Positions 38,609-46,793 of a stretch of 64,000 nt of DNA are shown here, one piece after another. The translations under genes and the position numbers were made by a program. The DNA lies in contig NZ_SUKA01000003.1 in the NCBI RefSeq assembly GCF_005049105.1, positions 620,001 through 684,000 of the forward strand, in the 5' to 3' direction. Each line of letters starts with the position of its first letter. The first letter of the stretch is position 1. Under the pieces are notes generated by a model. That model had not been told where the DNA came from and ran no database searches. It saw only the letters and a list, made by a program, of their open reading frames with translations. Source of the stretch: Sphingobacterium alkalisoli (lineage in GTDB: Bacteria; Bacteroidota; Bacteroidia; Sphingobacteriales; Sphingobacteriaceae).

Positions 38609-39859
38609 TTAAATTTTTTCAGTTTTGTTTTCTACTTTCTCGTCTTTAAAGAAAATTAAGAATAGGATAAATACCACAAACGCAATGCCGGCAGGTATAA
38701 TCCAAGTTTGCTCCCAGAATGCAGCAACATCTGTTTCCTGTAAGCTTTTATATTTTTCGCCGACAAACCCCGCTACCCAAAATCCAATTAATTGTCCCAC
38801 ACCATAGGTAGCCAATGTAATTAGGCCCTGGGCAGCACTTTTATATTTCACACCAGCCTTACTATCTGTATAGATTTGTCCTGATACGAAGAAAAAATCG
38901 TAACAAATTCCATGTAAGGCAATACCTAAAATCAACATAAATGATAAATCTCCTGCATCGCCATATGCGAATAAAAGATAACGAACAGCCCAAGCCAACA
39001 TACCGACAAGAATAGTTTTTTTGAAACCAAATCGGGTGAAAAACACGGGTAATAGCAATAAAAAGAGCACCTCCGATATTTGACCAATAGTCATTTTCCC
39101 TGTGGGATTTTCTAGTCCAATTTGATCTAAAAAAGGATTTGCATTTTGATAGTAGAATGCTAATGGAATACAGATTAAAATGGAAGAGATAAAGAATATC
39201 AAGAAATTCTTATCTTTTAGCAATTTTATAGCATCCAAACCAATTATGGATGCAAAAGAGGCTTTTTCATCTGATAGGACTTTAACTGGAGGAGTTTTAG
39301 GTAGGATGAAAGAGAATAATCCTAACACCAATGATGCAATAGAAGCCATTAAAAACGTATTTCTTAATGCCCCTTCTCCAGACGCCAATGCCGAATCCCA
39401 TTTAAATAAATAACTGATTGATAACCCCGCGACAATCCATCCGATAGTACCCCAAATACGGATACTCGAAAACTGCTTTTCCGGATTGGTTAATTGTCTA
39501 AATGAAACTGAATTCACCAACGATAGCGTAGGCATATACAATATCATATATGAAAGCACGTAAGGATAAAATACAGACATATCTGTCGCCTGATACATTT
39601 GAAACATCAAACCCGCACCAATTAAATGTAAAATCCCCAATATTCTTTCGGCATTAAAATACCTATCGGCAATCATACCAATAATGAAAGGCGCAATAAT
39701 AGCACCTAATGACTGCGTTGAAAATACGTTCGAAATTTCAAACTGACTCGCTTGGAGATTTTTAATTAAAAATGTTCCTAATGTTACAAACCATGCTCCC
39801 CAAATAAAGAATTCGAGAAACATCATGAAGGATAACTTAAATTTTATTGATGTTGACAT
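38609..39859 (-). CDS. MFS transporter of the nucleoside:H+ symporter (NupG/XapB-like) family
   Basis: The protein is 416 aa with about 12 membrane helices. The start (LSFMMFLEFFIWGAWFVTLG) and MIADRYFNAERILGILHLIGA are characteristic of nucleoside:proton symporters. In Bacteroidota such carriers often stand beside Gfo/Idh and TIM-barrel sugar genes, so the true substrate may be a sugar or modified glycoside. It is 20 bases upstream of the GMC gene and probably heads a sub-operon. Confidence 0.88.
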   Translation of the reverse strand: MSTSIKFKLSFMMFLEFFIWGAWFVTLGTFLIKNLQASQFEISNVFSTQSLGAIIAPFIIGMIADRYFNAERILGILHLIGAGLMFQMYQATDMSVFYPYVLSYMILYMPTLSLVNSVSFRQLTNPEKQFSSIRIWGTIGWIVAGLSISYLFKWDSALASGEGALRNTFLMASIASLVLGLFSFILPKTPPVKVLSDEKASFASIIGLDAIKLLKDKNFLIFFISSILICIPLAFYYQNANPFLDQIGLENPTGKMTIGQISEVLFLLLLPVFFTRFGFKKTILVGMLAWAVRYLLFAYGDAGDLSFMLILGIALHGICYDFFFVSGQIYTDSKAGVKYKSAAQGLITLATYGVGQLIGFWVAGFVGEKYKSLQETDVAAFWEQTWIIPAGIAFVVFILFLIFFKDEKVENKTEKI

Positions 39860-39884
39860 CTTGATGAATGATAGGTTTATTTTA

Positions 39885-39915
39885 TAAATATAGTAGTTAT
39901 TCTAAATTATTTAAA
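39885..39915 (-). promoter_or_regulatory. Possible promoter upstream of the MFS gene
   Basis: On the minus strand TTTA (39912-39915), 19 bases and TATATTTA (39885-39892) are a one-mismatch-per-box fit to the Bacteroidota pattern. The region is very AT-rich, so chance matches are likely. Confidence 0.3.
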
Positions 39916-39941
39916 ATTATTTTTGCTAATATAATTTAGCA

Positions 39942-40859
39942 TTAGAAATTATCCACTTCACGATAAGCATTGACCAACGATATTTCACCTTCCTTTCCCG
40001 ATTTGGACATACCGTGTTCCATTCCTACTATCCCTTTGTAACCTTTTTCATACAACCACTTAAACACATTTTTATAGTTGATTTCTCCTGTTGTGGGTTC
40101 TTTTCTGCCTGGGTTATCGCCCACTTGAATATATGCAATCTCACTCCAACACTGGTTCATCAAATTAATCAAATTTCCCTCGTTCTTTTGTTGGTGATAG
40201 GCATCATATAGAATTTTACATGATGGACTATTGACCGCTTTGCAAATCTCGTAGGTCTGGTCAGTAAATCGTAGAAAAAGATCTGGTGTATCACTTAATG
40301 GCTCTAAAACCATTGTAATTCCATGTGGTTCAAATATTTCAGCTCCCCTTTTAAGTCCTTCAATAACGTTTGCCGTTTGTACACCAATAGGAAGGCGACG
40401 TTCATAGTCACCAGGTACTACAGTCACCCACTTCGCATTGACACGTTTAGCGATTTCAACGGAGTCACGACATCCTTTTAAAAATATATCGACATGCTCC
40501 CGTTTACCTGCTGCCAATGTATTTGCACCATTGCCACCTTTTGGCACAACAAATACACCCATTCTCATGCCCAACTTAGCGAGTAGTTCTCCCGCTTTCT
40601 TTTGCTCATCCACGGAACGTCCGGGCATACCGTTGTCTTCAATACTGCGAAAGCCCAAATCATACATATATTGTATCTCATCGAGAAAACCCTTACCGGC
40701 AGACGTACTGAACATCCCTTGATGTGGAGCATAATCCAATTTAAACGTTTGATTTTTCATGTTATTATTATCTGTCGTTGATGCTTTTAGAGATGAATCC
40801 AGAAACACAGAGCTTCCGACAAGCAAACCTGCATTTTTAACAAAATCTGATCTTTTCAT
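39942..40859 (-). CDS. Exported TIM-barrel sugar isomerase/epimerase (hydroxypyruvate isomerase-like)
   Basis: The protein is 305 aa with an N-terminal leader starting MKRSDFVKNAGLLVGSSVF. The barrel is of the xylose isomerase-like AP_endonuc_2 family, with likely metal ligands in MVLEPLSDTP, KILYDAYHQQKNEGN and GIVGMEHGMS. The YDAYHQQ-x-EGN segment resembles hydroxypyruvate isomerase, but export argues for a sugar or keto-sugar substrate. Relatives in Bacteroidota 3-keto-glycoside gene sets act as lyases, hydratases or epimerases. It lies between ApbE and the MFS gene. Confidence 0.82.
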   Translation of the reverse strand: MKRSDFVKNAGLLVGSSVFLDSSLKASTTDNNNMKNQTFKLDYAPHQGMFSTSAGKGFLDEIQYMYDLGFRSIEDNGMPGRSVDEQKKAGELLAKLGMRMGVFVVPKGGNGANTLAAGKREHVDIFLKGCRDSVEIAKRVNAKWVTVVPGDYERRLPIGVQTANVIEGLKRGAEIFEPHGITMVLEPLSDTPDLFLRFTDQTYEICKAVNSPSCKILYDAYHQQKNEGNLINLMNQCWSEIAYIQVGDNPGRKEPTTGEINYKNVFKWLYEKGYKGIVGMEHGMSKSGKEGEISLVNAYREVDNF

Positions 40860-40925
40860 TTATATAATTGTTCGTTAAAGTATCATTTCAAAAATATGTC
40901 ACACGCTTTACGGGAAAATATGCCA

Positions 40926-41942
40926 TCATATTGCTGATGCATTGTAAATATAATTTTTAAAGCCTTTAGAAAAAACCTCTTTATAAGAATTATTATCGAA
41001 GTAGATTAAATACACTTCAATTCCTTTTATTTTGTCCGCAAATTCTATTGCGCTAGATGGTTTAAGGTACATAAAGTAGTTATCAAAAGCATCAGCTTCC
41101 ATGGCCGTATTTGCTATCACTGTAGCGCTAACGATCACATTTTTCACCGGGTATCCCGTTATGGGATTTATGTGATGAGAGATATGCGTCTGGCCAACGA
41201 CCCTCCTGTTTTCATAAGTTCCAGAGGTTGTAACAGCTTTATCCTTCAAATTTAATTTATAATGGGTCAATGAATCTATGGCTAAGCGAGAGAGAGGCCG
41301 TTGGATCGCAATTTGCCAACTTTTCGATTCTTTAGTTCCTTTCACCCTTATTTCTCCCCCTATTTCAACGAGATAGTTCTGAATATTATTGTCTTCCAAA
41401 TATTGCGCAACCACATCCACGCTATAACCCTGCGCTATACCATTTAAATCTATTGAAACGCCAGGATTATTTTTAATCAGCTTTTTTCCTCTAATTTTTA
41501 GGTTTTGAATTCCTACAAGGGGTAGTATCGCTGAGACTTCGTAATCTGTTGGATCATGCTTAACACCTTCAGCACCGAACCCCCACAACTTAACAAGTGG
41601 CAATATGGTAATATCAAAATATCCTTTTGTTCGCTTATGCATTTGCAAGCCCTTACGAACTACCTCAGCCATATGAGGATCCATGTGTATCACTTTAGTA
41701 CTGGCTTGATTAAATATGGAAATCAATGAAGATGGATTGTAGAGAGACATTGATGCGTCTATGCTATTCAACAAACTATCTATATTATCTTTATGTATAA
41801 CTTGGTTTGAAAAATAGCGTATCAGATAAGTTGTCCCCTGAGCACGTCCTTGAATTACCTGTTCATGAGATACATTAGGATGTTGAGCAAAAACAAAACA
41901 TCCTAACAGTATCTGAACTATGATAACAATAATTCTTAACAC
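40926..41942 (-). CDS. apbE: FAD:protein FMN transferase
   Basis: ApbE attaches FMN through a phosphodiester bond to Thr/Ser of exported target proteins, using FAD and Mg2+. The 338-aa protein has a signal peptide (VQILLGCFVFAQ). Motifs are RAQGTTYLIRYF, SMSLYNPSSLIS, VSIDLNGIAQGYSVD, VEIGGEIRVKG and the C-terminal HHINPITGYP with metal-binding TAMEADAF. The start is GTG at 41942, overlapping the TAG of the upstream gene as TAGTG, so translation is probably coupled. I saw no D-x-x-(S/T)-G-A-(S/T) flavinylation site in the neighbouring products; the target may lie elsewhere. Confidence 0.93.
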   Translation of the reverse strand: MLRIIVIIVQILLGCFVFAQHPNVSHEQVIQGRAQGTTYLIRYFSNQVIHKDNIDSLLNSIDASMSLYNPSSLISIFNQASTKVIHMDPHMAEVVRKGLQMHKRTKGYFDITILPLVKLWGFGAEGVKHDPTDYEVSAILPLVGIQNLKIRGKKLIKNNPGVSIDLNGIAQGYSVDVVAQYLEDNNIQNYLVEIGGEIRVKGTKESKSWQIAIQRPLSRLAIDSLTHYKLNLKDKAVTTSGTYENRRVVGQTHISHHINPITGYPVKNVIVSATVIANTAMEADAFDNYFMYLKPSSAIEFADKIKGIEVYLIYFDNNSYKEVFSKGFKNYIYNASAI

Positions 41943-43255
41943 TAAATGTACAGCTGCGAATTTATTCCAGGTATAGCTACTGGATAAATTCCATTTTCAT
42001 CCGGTAATATCTTCGGAAGACTTTCCCATGTATACGTTGTTGGCATTAAATCAATCTCTGATTGTATAGCCTGATCCCATTTAATTACTTTACCGGAATA
42101 GCAGGCTAACCGACCAATTATACCCGTCAATGTACTATAAGCTCCATACTCAGCATTTTCAAATTTATATTCGCCCTTCGCAATTGCATCAAACAATTCA
42201 ACATGCTCTTGACGATAGGGATTAGCATCACCTCTTCCATTGTGACGGTAAATTTCGTTGCCTTTCGCATCCCAAAGTACTCCTTGGTTACCAGCAGATA
42301 GATAAACTCTTCCTTTAGTTCCCTGAAAAGTTTCATCTACGCGATTGTGTATACCCTCAAAATGACGACATTGACTATACACAACTGTCCCATCATCATA
42401 AGTCAATTCAACTGCGAAATTATCATAGATCTCTCCGTACTCCTTTCCATCTCTTTGTGCCCTAGAACCAGTTCCCTCAATGGAAACCGGGTATTTTCCT
42501 TTTATCCAGTTAGCGATATCGATATTATGTACGTGCTGTTCTACGATGTGATCTCCACACAACCAATTGAAGTAATACCAGTTTCTCATCTGATATTCCA
42601 TTTCTGTCTGGTTGGGTTTACGGGGCCTAACCCATACGCCACCGCTATTCCAATACACTTGTCCGGATACGATATCACCAATTGCTCCATCTTGGATGCG
42701 CTGAATAGTTTCTTTGTAATTCTTTTGATATCGTCTTTGTAAGCCCACCACGACATTCAGTTTTTTCTTTTTTGCTTCCGCTGCAGCAATCAATACCTTG
42801 CGTATTCCAGGAATATCAACAGCCACTGGCTTCTCCATAAAAACATGCTTTCCAGCTTTTACAGCTTCTTCAAAATGGATGGGTCTAAATCCTGGCGGAG
42901 TCGCTAGGATGACGACATCGGCATCTTTTATAGCAGACTTGTATCCGTCAAAGCCCACATATTGTCGACTCTGGGGAACATCAATTTTTTCGTTATATTT
43001 TTGTTTTAGATTTTTTAATGATGTATCGAGATTATCCTGAAAAGCATCCGCCATTGCAACTATCCGAACATTTTGCCCTGATTCAAGCGCATCGGCAGTA
43101 GCTCCTGTACCCCGTCCGCCACAACCGATCAACGCGACTTTAATCGCGTCATTTCCAGCAGCAAACACTGACGAAGCTGATGTCATGGTAACAGCAGCCG
43201 ATCCGGCTATTATGGAAGAAGATTTTATAAAATCTCTACGGTCAAAATTTTTCAT
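41942..43255 (-). CDS. Tat-exported Gfo/Idh/MocA-family oxidoreductase
   Basis: The protein is 437 aa with a Tat leader (RRDFIKSSSIIAGSAAV, cleaved near VFAA). The nucleotide site is VALIGCGGRGTGATAD, and the catalytic EKP lysine lies in HVFMEKPVAVDI, followed by VVGLQRRYQKNYKE and HVHNIDIANW. It belongs to the same superfamily as the protein encoded at 35451 but keeps the standard EKP motif, so the pair are not recent duplicates. Exported relatives oxidize sugar hydroxyls. It is coupled to apbE by a one-base overlap and follows the FGE-fold gene by 21 bases. Confidence 0.9.
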   Translation of the reverse strand: MKNFDRRDFIKSSSIIAGSAAVTMTSASSVFAAGNDAIKVALIGCGGRGTGATADALESGQNVRIVAMADAFQDNLDTSLKNLKQKYNEKIDVPQSRQYVGFDGYKSAIKDADVVILATPPGFRPIHFEEAVKAGKHVFMEKPVAVDIPGIRKVLIAAAEAKKKKLNVVVGLQRRYQKNYKETIQRIQDGAIGDIVSGQVYWNSGGVWVRPRKPNQTEMEYQMRNWYYFNWLCGDHIVEQHVHNIDIANWIKGKYPVSIEGTGSRAQRDGKEYGEIYDNFAVELTYDDGTVVYSQCRHFEGIHNRVDETFQGTKGRVYLSAGNQGVLWDAKGNEIYRHNGRGDANPYRQEHVELFDAIAKGEYKFENAEYGAYSTLTGIIGRLACYSGKVIKWDQAIQSEIDLMPTTYTWESLPKILPDENGIYPVAIPGINSQLYI

Positions 43256-43276
43256 GTATTATAATATTTAGGTTTT

Positions 43277-44242
43277 TTAAAAATCAGCAATAGGTTCTTT
43301 ATCGTAATAGGCTATTATTTCTTCGTGTGTAGGCGGATTTAAGGGCCTAACAAGACGCATTCCTACAAAAGGAGCCTCTGGAAACCACCAGTTAGATTTG
43401 GGCATCTGTGGATCCAGTTGCTTCCAAACTGGATCGGAAGCTGTACGAGCTGCCGAACGCAACTCTTCGATTACGCTTTCAAAAGACCCTCCTCTCACTA
43501 CATGTGGGTAGAGAGCAGTGGGAATAGCTACTGGATTATCAATAGGCTCTGGTTTATCCCGAGTATAAAAATCAGCAATATATTGATCATATGTCCACTC
43601 TGCTACATTGCCCAGAATGTCATATAATCCAAACGAATTGGGCTTCTTCTCTCCCACTGGGTGTGTAGATTGATTGCTGTTCGTGCCAAACCAAGCGTAT
43701 TCTGCCGCCAATTTTACATCATCTCCAAAGAAGTATGCTTTATCAGATCCTGCACGACAGGCATATTCCCACTCTGCTTCCGTTGGTAATCTATAAAACA
43801 CGCCCGTTCTTACGTATAGCCATTTACAAAACTGTATAGCATTATAATGGGTCATCGCCAATGCAGGATATCCTTCCTTCCCCATTCCAAAAGTCATATC
43901 CAAATAAGGCTTAGTAGGGCGTGTAACGGCGTCTACCTGGTCAGGGATGGCACCACTTGTTTGTTTAGACTGCTCGTAGTCCTTATATAAAAAGAGTTCG
44001 TAAATATCCCAGGTTACTTCGTAAGTTCCCATCCAAAAAGCATCAATTTCTACATGGTGAGCAGGTTTTTCATCCGCTTTTGCAGAACTATTGCTCCCCA
44101 TAATGAATGTGCCACCAGGAATGGCCTCCATGGTGAATTCAAGCGAAGTACCCTCTATCTGCTGTACATAACGTTCATGAGATGACTGCGCTTGCGCTGC
44201 AGAAATACTCAAAACGGAAAACAAGAAAATTCTATTCATCAA
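43277..44242 (-). CDS. Exported FGE-fold (sulfatase-modifying-factor/DUF323) protein, not a true formylglycine generator
   Basis: The protein is 321 aa with a signal peptide ending AAQAQ. The fold is clear: IPGGTFIMGSN, DAFWMGTYEVTWDIYELF, YRLPTEAEWEYACRAG, GLYDILGNVAEWTYD, VVRGGSFE and GMRLVRPL. True formylglycine-generating enzymes use two cysteines in the region after RGGS; here that stretch (RGGSFESVIEELRSAAR) has none, so sulfatase activation is unlikely. No sulfatase gene is in the window. FGE-fold proteins without the cysteines serve as binding or scaffold proteins, or have other chemistry. It is the first gene of the block running to 34780. Confidence 0.87.
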   Translation of the reverse strand: MMNRIFLFSVLSISAAQAQSSHERYVQQIEGTSLEFTMEAIPGGTFIMGSNSSAKADEKPAHHVEIDAFWMGTYEVTWDIYELFLYKDYEQSKQTSGAIPDQVDAVTRPTKPYLDMTFGMGKEGYPALAMTHYNAIQFCKWLYVRTGVFYRLPTEAEWEYACRAGSDKAYFFGDDVKLAAEYAWFGTNSNQSTHPVGEKKPNSFGLYDILGNVAEWTYDQYIADFYTRDKPEPIDNPVAIPTALYPHVVRGGSFESVIEELRSAARTASDPVWKQLDPQMPKSNWWFPEAPFVGMRLVRPLNPPTHEEIIAYYDKEPIADF

Positions 44243-44337
44243 TTATCAATTATAGGTTTAGTATATCTAATTTGATAAACTAAATCTAAAGTAGTAAATA
44301 AAATTCAGGTTACCGTTAGTGTCGAATAACAAAGACG

Positions 44338-45252
44338 TTACAATAGTGTAATTATCACACTATGCCAAATAAAAGAAAGAAATAGGCCGATAATAACGCT
44401 GACTCCTATTGTCGAATTCGCAAGTTTGGTATTGAGACCAAACTGTTGTATAACTAGACTCGTTGCAACCAAACTTGGCATGACCATCTCAAAGACAGAA
44501 ACTCTATAGAATGTCCCGTGCAAACCTATAAAAAATGTAAGTACGATAAGGACAGCGGGAGCTAAAATCAGTTTGTAAAATAAAGAATATGAAATCAAAC
44601 TAAACTCCTTTTTCCAATTTTTAAAACTCAACTGCATTCCTATCGAAAAAAGTGCTAAAGGTGAAACAGTTGAGGCAAAAGCAGTAAGAACTTCCTGAGA
44701 TGCATTGGTAAGCCATACATCGCGAAAAATAACGGCTATTATGCATGCTATTAAAGGCGGAAAGGTAAAAACTCTTTTAACGATGAAAGATATTCGATTT
44801 TCAGTTTTTTGACTAGATTTTTTTGCGTCTATGGCAAGTATTACTCCCGCTGAAGATAGAATAAAAAAAGTGGTTTGATCACTTACAATACCGATTTTTA
44901 AATATTCCTCTCCAAAAAATGTAATAATCAAGGGAAATCCAACAAATGATGTATTGCTTAATCCAGAGACCAGAATTAAAGTTATCAGATTACGATTGGA
45001 AAGTTTTAAAATTAAGTTGAGAGATTTAAAGAATAAAAAAGATCCGCCAAAAACGATGAAAGGTAGGAGAATTGTGTACAAATAAGCAATATTCAAATCA
45101 ATCTGCGGTATAAATTTAAGCGCAACAGCAGGCAGTGCTATATAAATTACCCATATATTAATTCCTTTATGGGCAGATGCATCTGTCAACTTAGTTTGTC
45201 GGACGAGGAAGCCCGCCACTAAGGAAATTAAGATAATTAGAAAATTTAACAC
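44338..45252 (-). CDS. AEC (auxin efflux carrier)-family transporter
   Basis: The protein is 304 aa with ten predicted hydrophobic helices, starting FLIILISLVAGFLVRQTKL. GLSNTSFVGFPLIITFFGEE matches the conserved Asn-Thr-x-x-x-G-x-P segment of bacterial malate/auxin-type carriers, and SPLALFSIGMQLSF matches the second-half repeat. Bacterial members carry dicarboxylates and other organic anions; the substrate here is unknown. It stands between the 45.3 kb gene pair and the FGE-fold gene. Confidence 0.88.
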   Translation of the reverse strand: MLNFLIILISLVAGFLVRQTKLTDASAHKGINIWVIYIALPAVALKFIPQIDLNIAYLYTILLPFIVFGGSFLFFKSLNLILKLSNRNLITLILVSGLSNTSFVGFPLIITFFGEEYLKIGIVSDQTTFFILSSAGVILAIDAKKSSQKTENRISFIVKRVFTFPPLIACIIAVIFRDVWLTNASQEVLTAFASTVSPLALFSIGMQLSFKNWKKEFSLISYSLFYKLILAPAVLIVLTFFIGLHGTFYRVSVFEMVMPSLVATSLVIQQFGLNTKLANSTIGVSVIIGLFLSFIWHSVIITLL

Positions 45253-45265
45253 GACAACAAAGAAA

Positions 45266-45292
45266 AGGCTTTTGAAATGATTTCAAAAGCCT
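45266..45292 (-). terminator. Terminator of the 45.3-46.7 kb gene pair
   Basis: AGGCTTTTGAAA-TGA-TTTCAAAAGCCT forms a 12-bp stem followed, on the minus strand, by a T-rich tract. It lies between the lipoprotein gene ending at 45317 and the AEC gene. Confidence 0.8.
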
Positions 45293-45316
45293 CTGTTAAA
45301 CAATTTGCTAAAAAAT

Positions 45317-45913
45317 CTAAATTTTAAGTTTTTTTAGCAAATTGGTATCTACTGTAATGTATGTCGGATAATAAATATTGTTTCCTCCTATTCGAAAGGA
45401 GGGCTTAATTTTCAAAGTCATAAAATTATCGCTCTTCTCTCTTTTAAAAAGCTCGTCAAAAATTTTTTCAACATAGTTATCCTTTTTATCTGCTCCAAAT
45501 AAATTTAATTTAAAACTTAATGGAACCACGCTAGATTCATTTGTGCTTAAATGAATGTTTTGATCGACTGTTCCCTCAAATACTGGATTACCTTGTATTT
45601 CTATTAGATATTTAAACTGATTAATAGCAGCCACCGTCGGGGAAGGGTTCATTATTTTCAAATTCACATTCGCTTCAAGTGGCAAATCTTTTCTCAAAAT
45701 AGCCAATGCGATACTTGGTATTGAAGCGATGTTAATCCCATTTCCTGTATCAAAACTTTCGACCGATTTTCCGCCCACTAACATATTGTTAATGGACTGA
45801 ACATCGTATGTACATTTTGCCAATGCTTCTAATTGCGCTCGTTTACTTGCGACGCATCCGGTAATCACAAACGTTATTACAACGATAATTGATATTAAAC
45901 TTATTCTTTTCAT
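45317..45913 (-). CDS. Lipoprotein of unknown function, LEA14/WHy-like
   Basis: The protein is 198 aa with a leader and lipobox VITGC (Cys20). Segments such as LEANVNLKIMNPSPTVAAIN and VPLSFKLNLFG recall the water-stress/LEA type 2 fold, in which a beta-sandwich carries N-P motifs, but the match is weak. Its start overlaps the stop of the upstream gene by one base (TAATG), so the two products are probably made together and may interact at the envelope. I do not recognize a function. Confidence 0.7.
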   Translation of the reverse strand: MKRISLISIIVVITFVITGCVASKRAQLEALAKCTYDVQSINNMLVGGKSVESFDTGNGINIASIPSIALAILRKDLPLEANVNLKIMNPSPTVAAINQFKYLIEIQGNPVFEGTVDQNIHLSTNESSVVPLSFKLNLFGADKKDNYVEKIFDELFKREKSDNFMTLKIKPSFRIGGNNIYYPTYITVDTNLLKKLKI

Positions 45914-46665
45914 TATTTATTTTTTTTTCGTACAAAATTATACGACACGCCTAACGTAAAAACTGAATTACCTGCCTTTAAATATTCATTATCGACCATA
46001 CCGATATTAAAGCCAGTTGTGTATTGTAATTGGAAACCATTAAAAAGCTCCATTCGGGTAAAAAAAACAGGTTCGATAAAGAGATTTTCTTCTGACTGTA
46101 AATCTATACCATCAATAGTAAAATCTGTTGTTCCTATTCTACTTAATCGAATTGCAGTACCATAATTCAATTCTCTTTTATTGCCGAACAGATTTAATTT
46201 GCGCTTACGTGTGGCAGAATAGTTTAGCTGAACAAATATTTTATCAAAATTCATATCACGTATTTCTACTGCTTCGAATCCAGTCGTGGACGCTCGTTTA
46301 TCTATATTTAATGTATTCCCTATTCCATACCCAGCATACAATTCCAATACTTGTCTTTTATTTTCCCCTATTTTAGTAAAATAGCCTATCCCTCCTTCAA
46401 TTATTTTTTGATCGAACTGTTCATTGGATTTCACACCATTCTTGACATACGATCCATTCGCAATTATCGCCACACGATTGGTAGCCGCTACTCCTAAAGA
46501 ACCACTTAAATTACCCTTCGTATTTATATGGCCAGAAACATATACCTCACCCTGAGTTCTGAACATCGGAGTAGCCGGAACATTGGGCATGTACATCGAA
46601 CTACAGCCCATAAATAGAAAAAAAGTCGACAAGATAATGACTAGTTGAAGTTTCTTTAAAATCAT
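45913..46665 (-). CDS. Outer-membrane beta-barrel-like lipoprotein, unknown function
   Basis: The protein is 250 aa with lipobox FMGC (Cys21). The mature part has alternating strands (EVYVSGHINTKGNLSGSLGV, QVLELYAGYGIGNTL, VFTLGVSYNFVRKK) ending in an aromatic-rich strand, as in small outer-membrane barrels. It is translationally coupled to the next gene. There is no recognizable family motif; a role in envelope structure is a guess. Confidence 0.7.
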   Translation of the reverse strand: MILKKLQLVIILSTFFLFMGCSSMYMPNVPATPMFRTQGEVYVSGHINTKGNLSGSLGVAATNRVAIIANGSYVKNGVKSNEQFDQKIIEGGIGYFTKIGENKRQVLELYAGYGIGNTLNIDKRASTTGFEAVEIRDMNFDKIFVQLNYSATRKRKLNLFGNKRELNYGTAIRLSRIGTTDFTIDGIDLQSEENLFIEPVFFTRMELFNGFQLQYTTGFNIGMVDNEYLKAGNSVFTLGVSYNFVRKKNK

Positions 46666-46742
46666 CCTTGCTGAGTATAAACAATCATGCCAAATTTAGC
46701 GCTATCTCAAATTTAAATATAGCGTCTTTTGTATCTAACATA

Positions 46743-46777
46743 AAAATGTCCTTAACAATTATTATTAAGGACATTTT
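46743..46777 (-). terminator. Terminator after the OmpA-family gene
   Basis: AAAATGTCCTTAA-N9-TTAAGGACATTTT forms a 13-bp stem 17 bases after the OmpA-family stop codon, with T-rich sequence following on the minus strand. Confidence 0.82.
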
Positions 46778-46793
46778 CACAATTTGGATAATT

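Noticed and set aside
42347..42742. 131-codon plus-strand frame within the Gfo/Idh gene
   Set aside because: Antisense shadow of an intact oxidoreductase; no start signal or motif.
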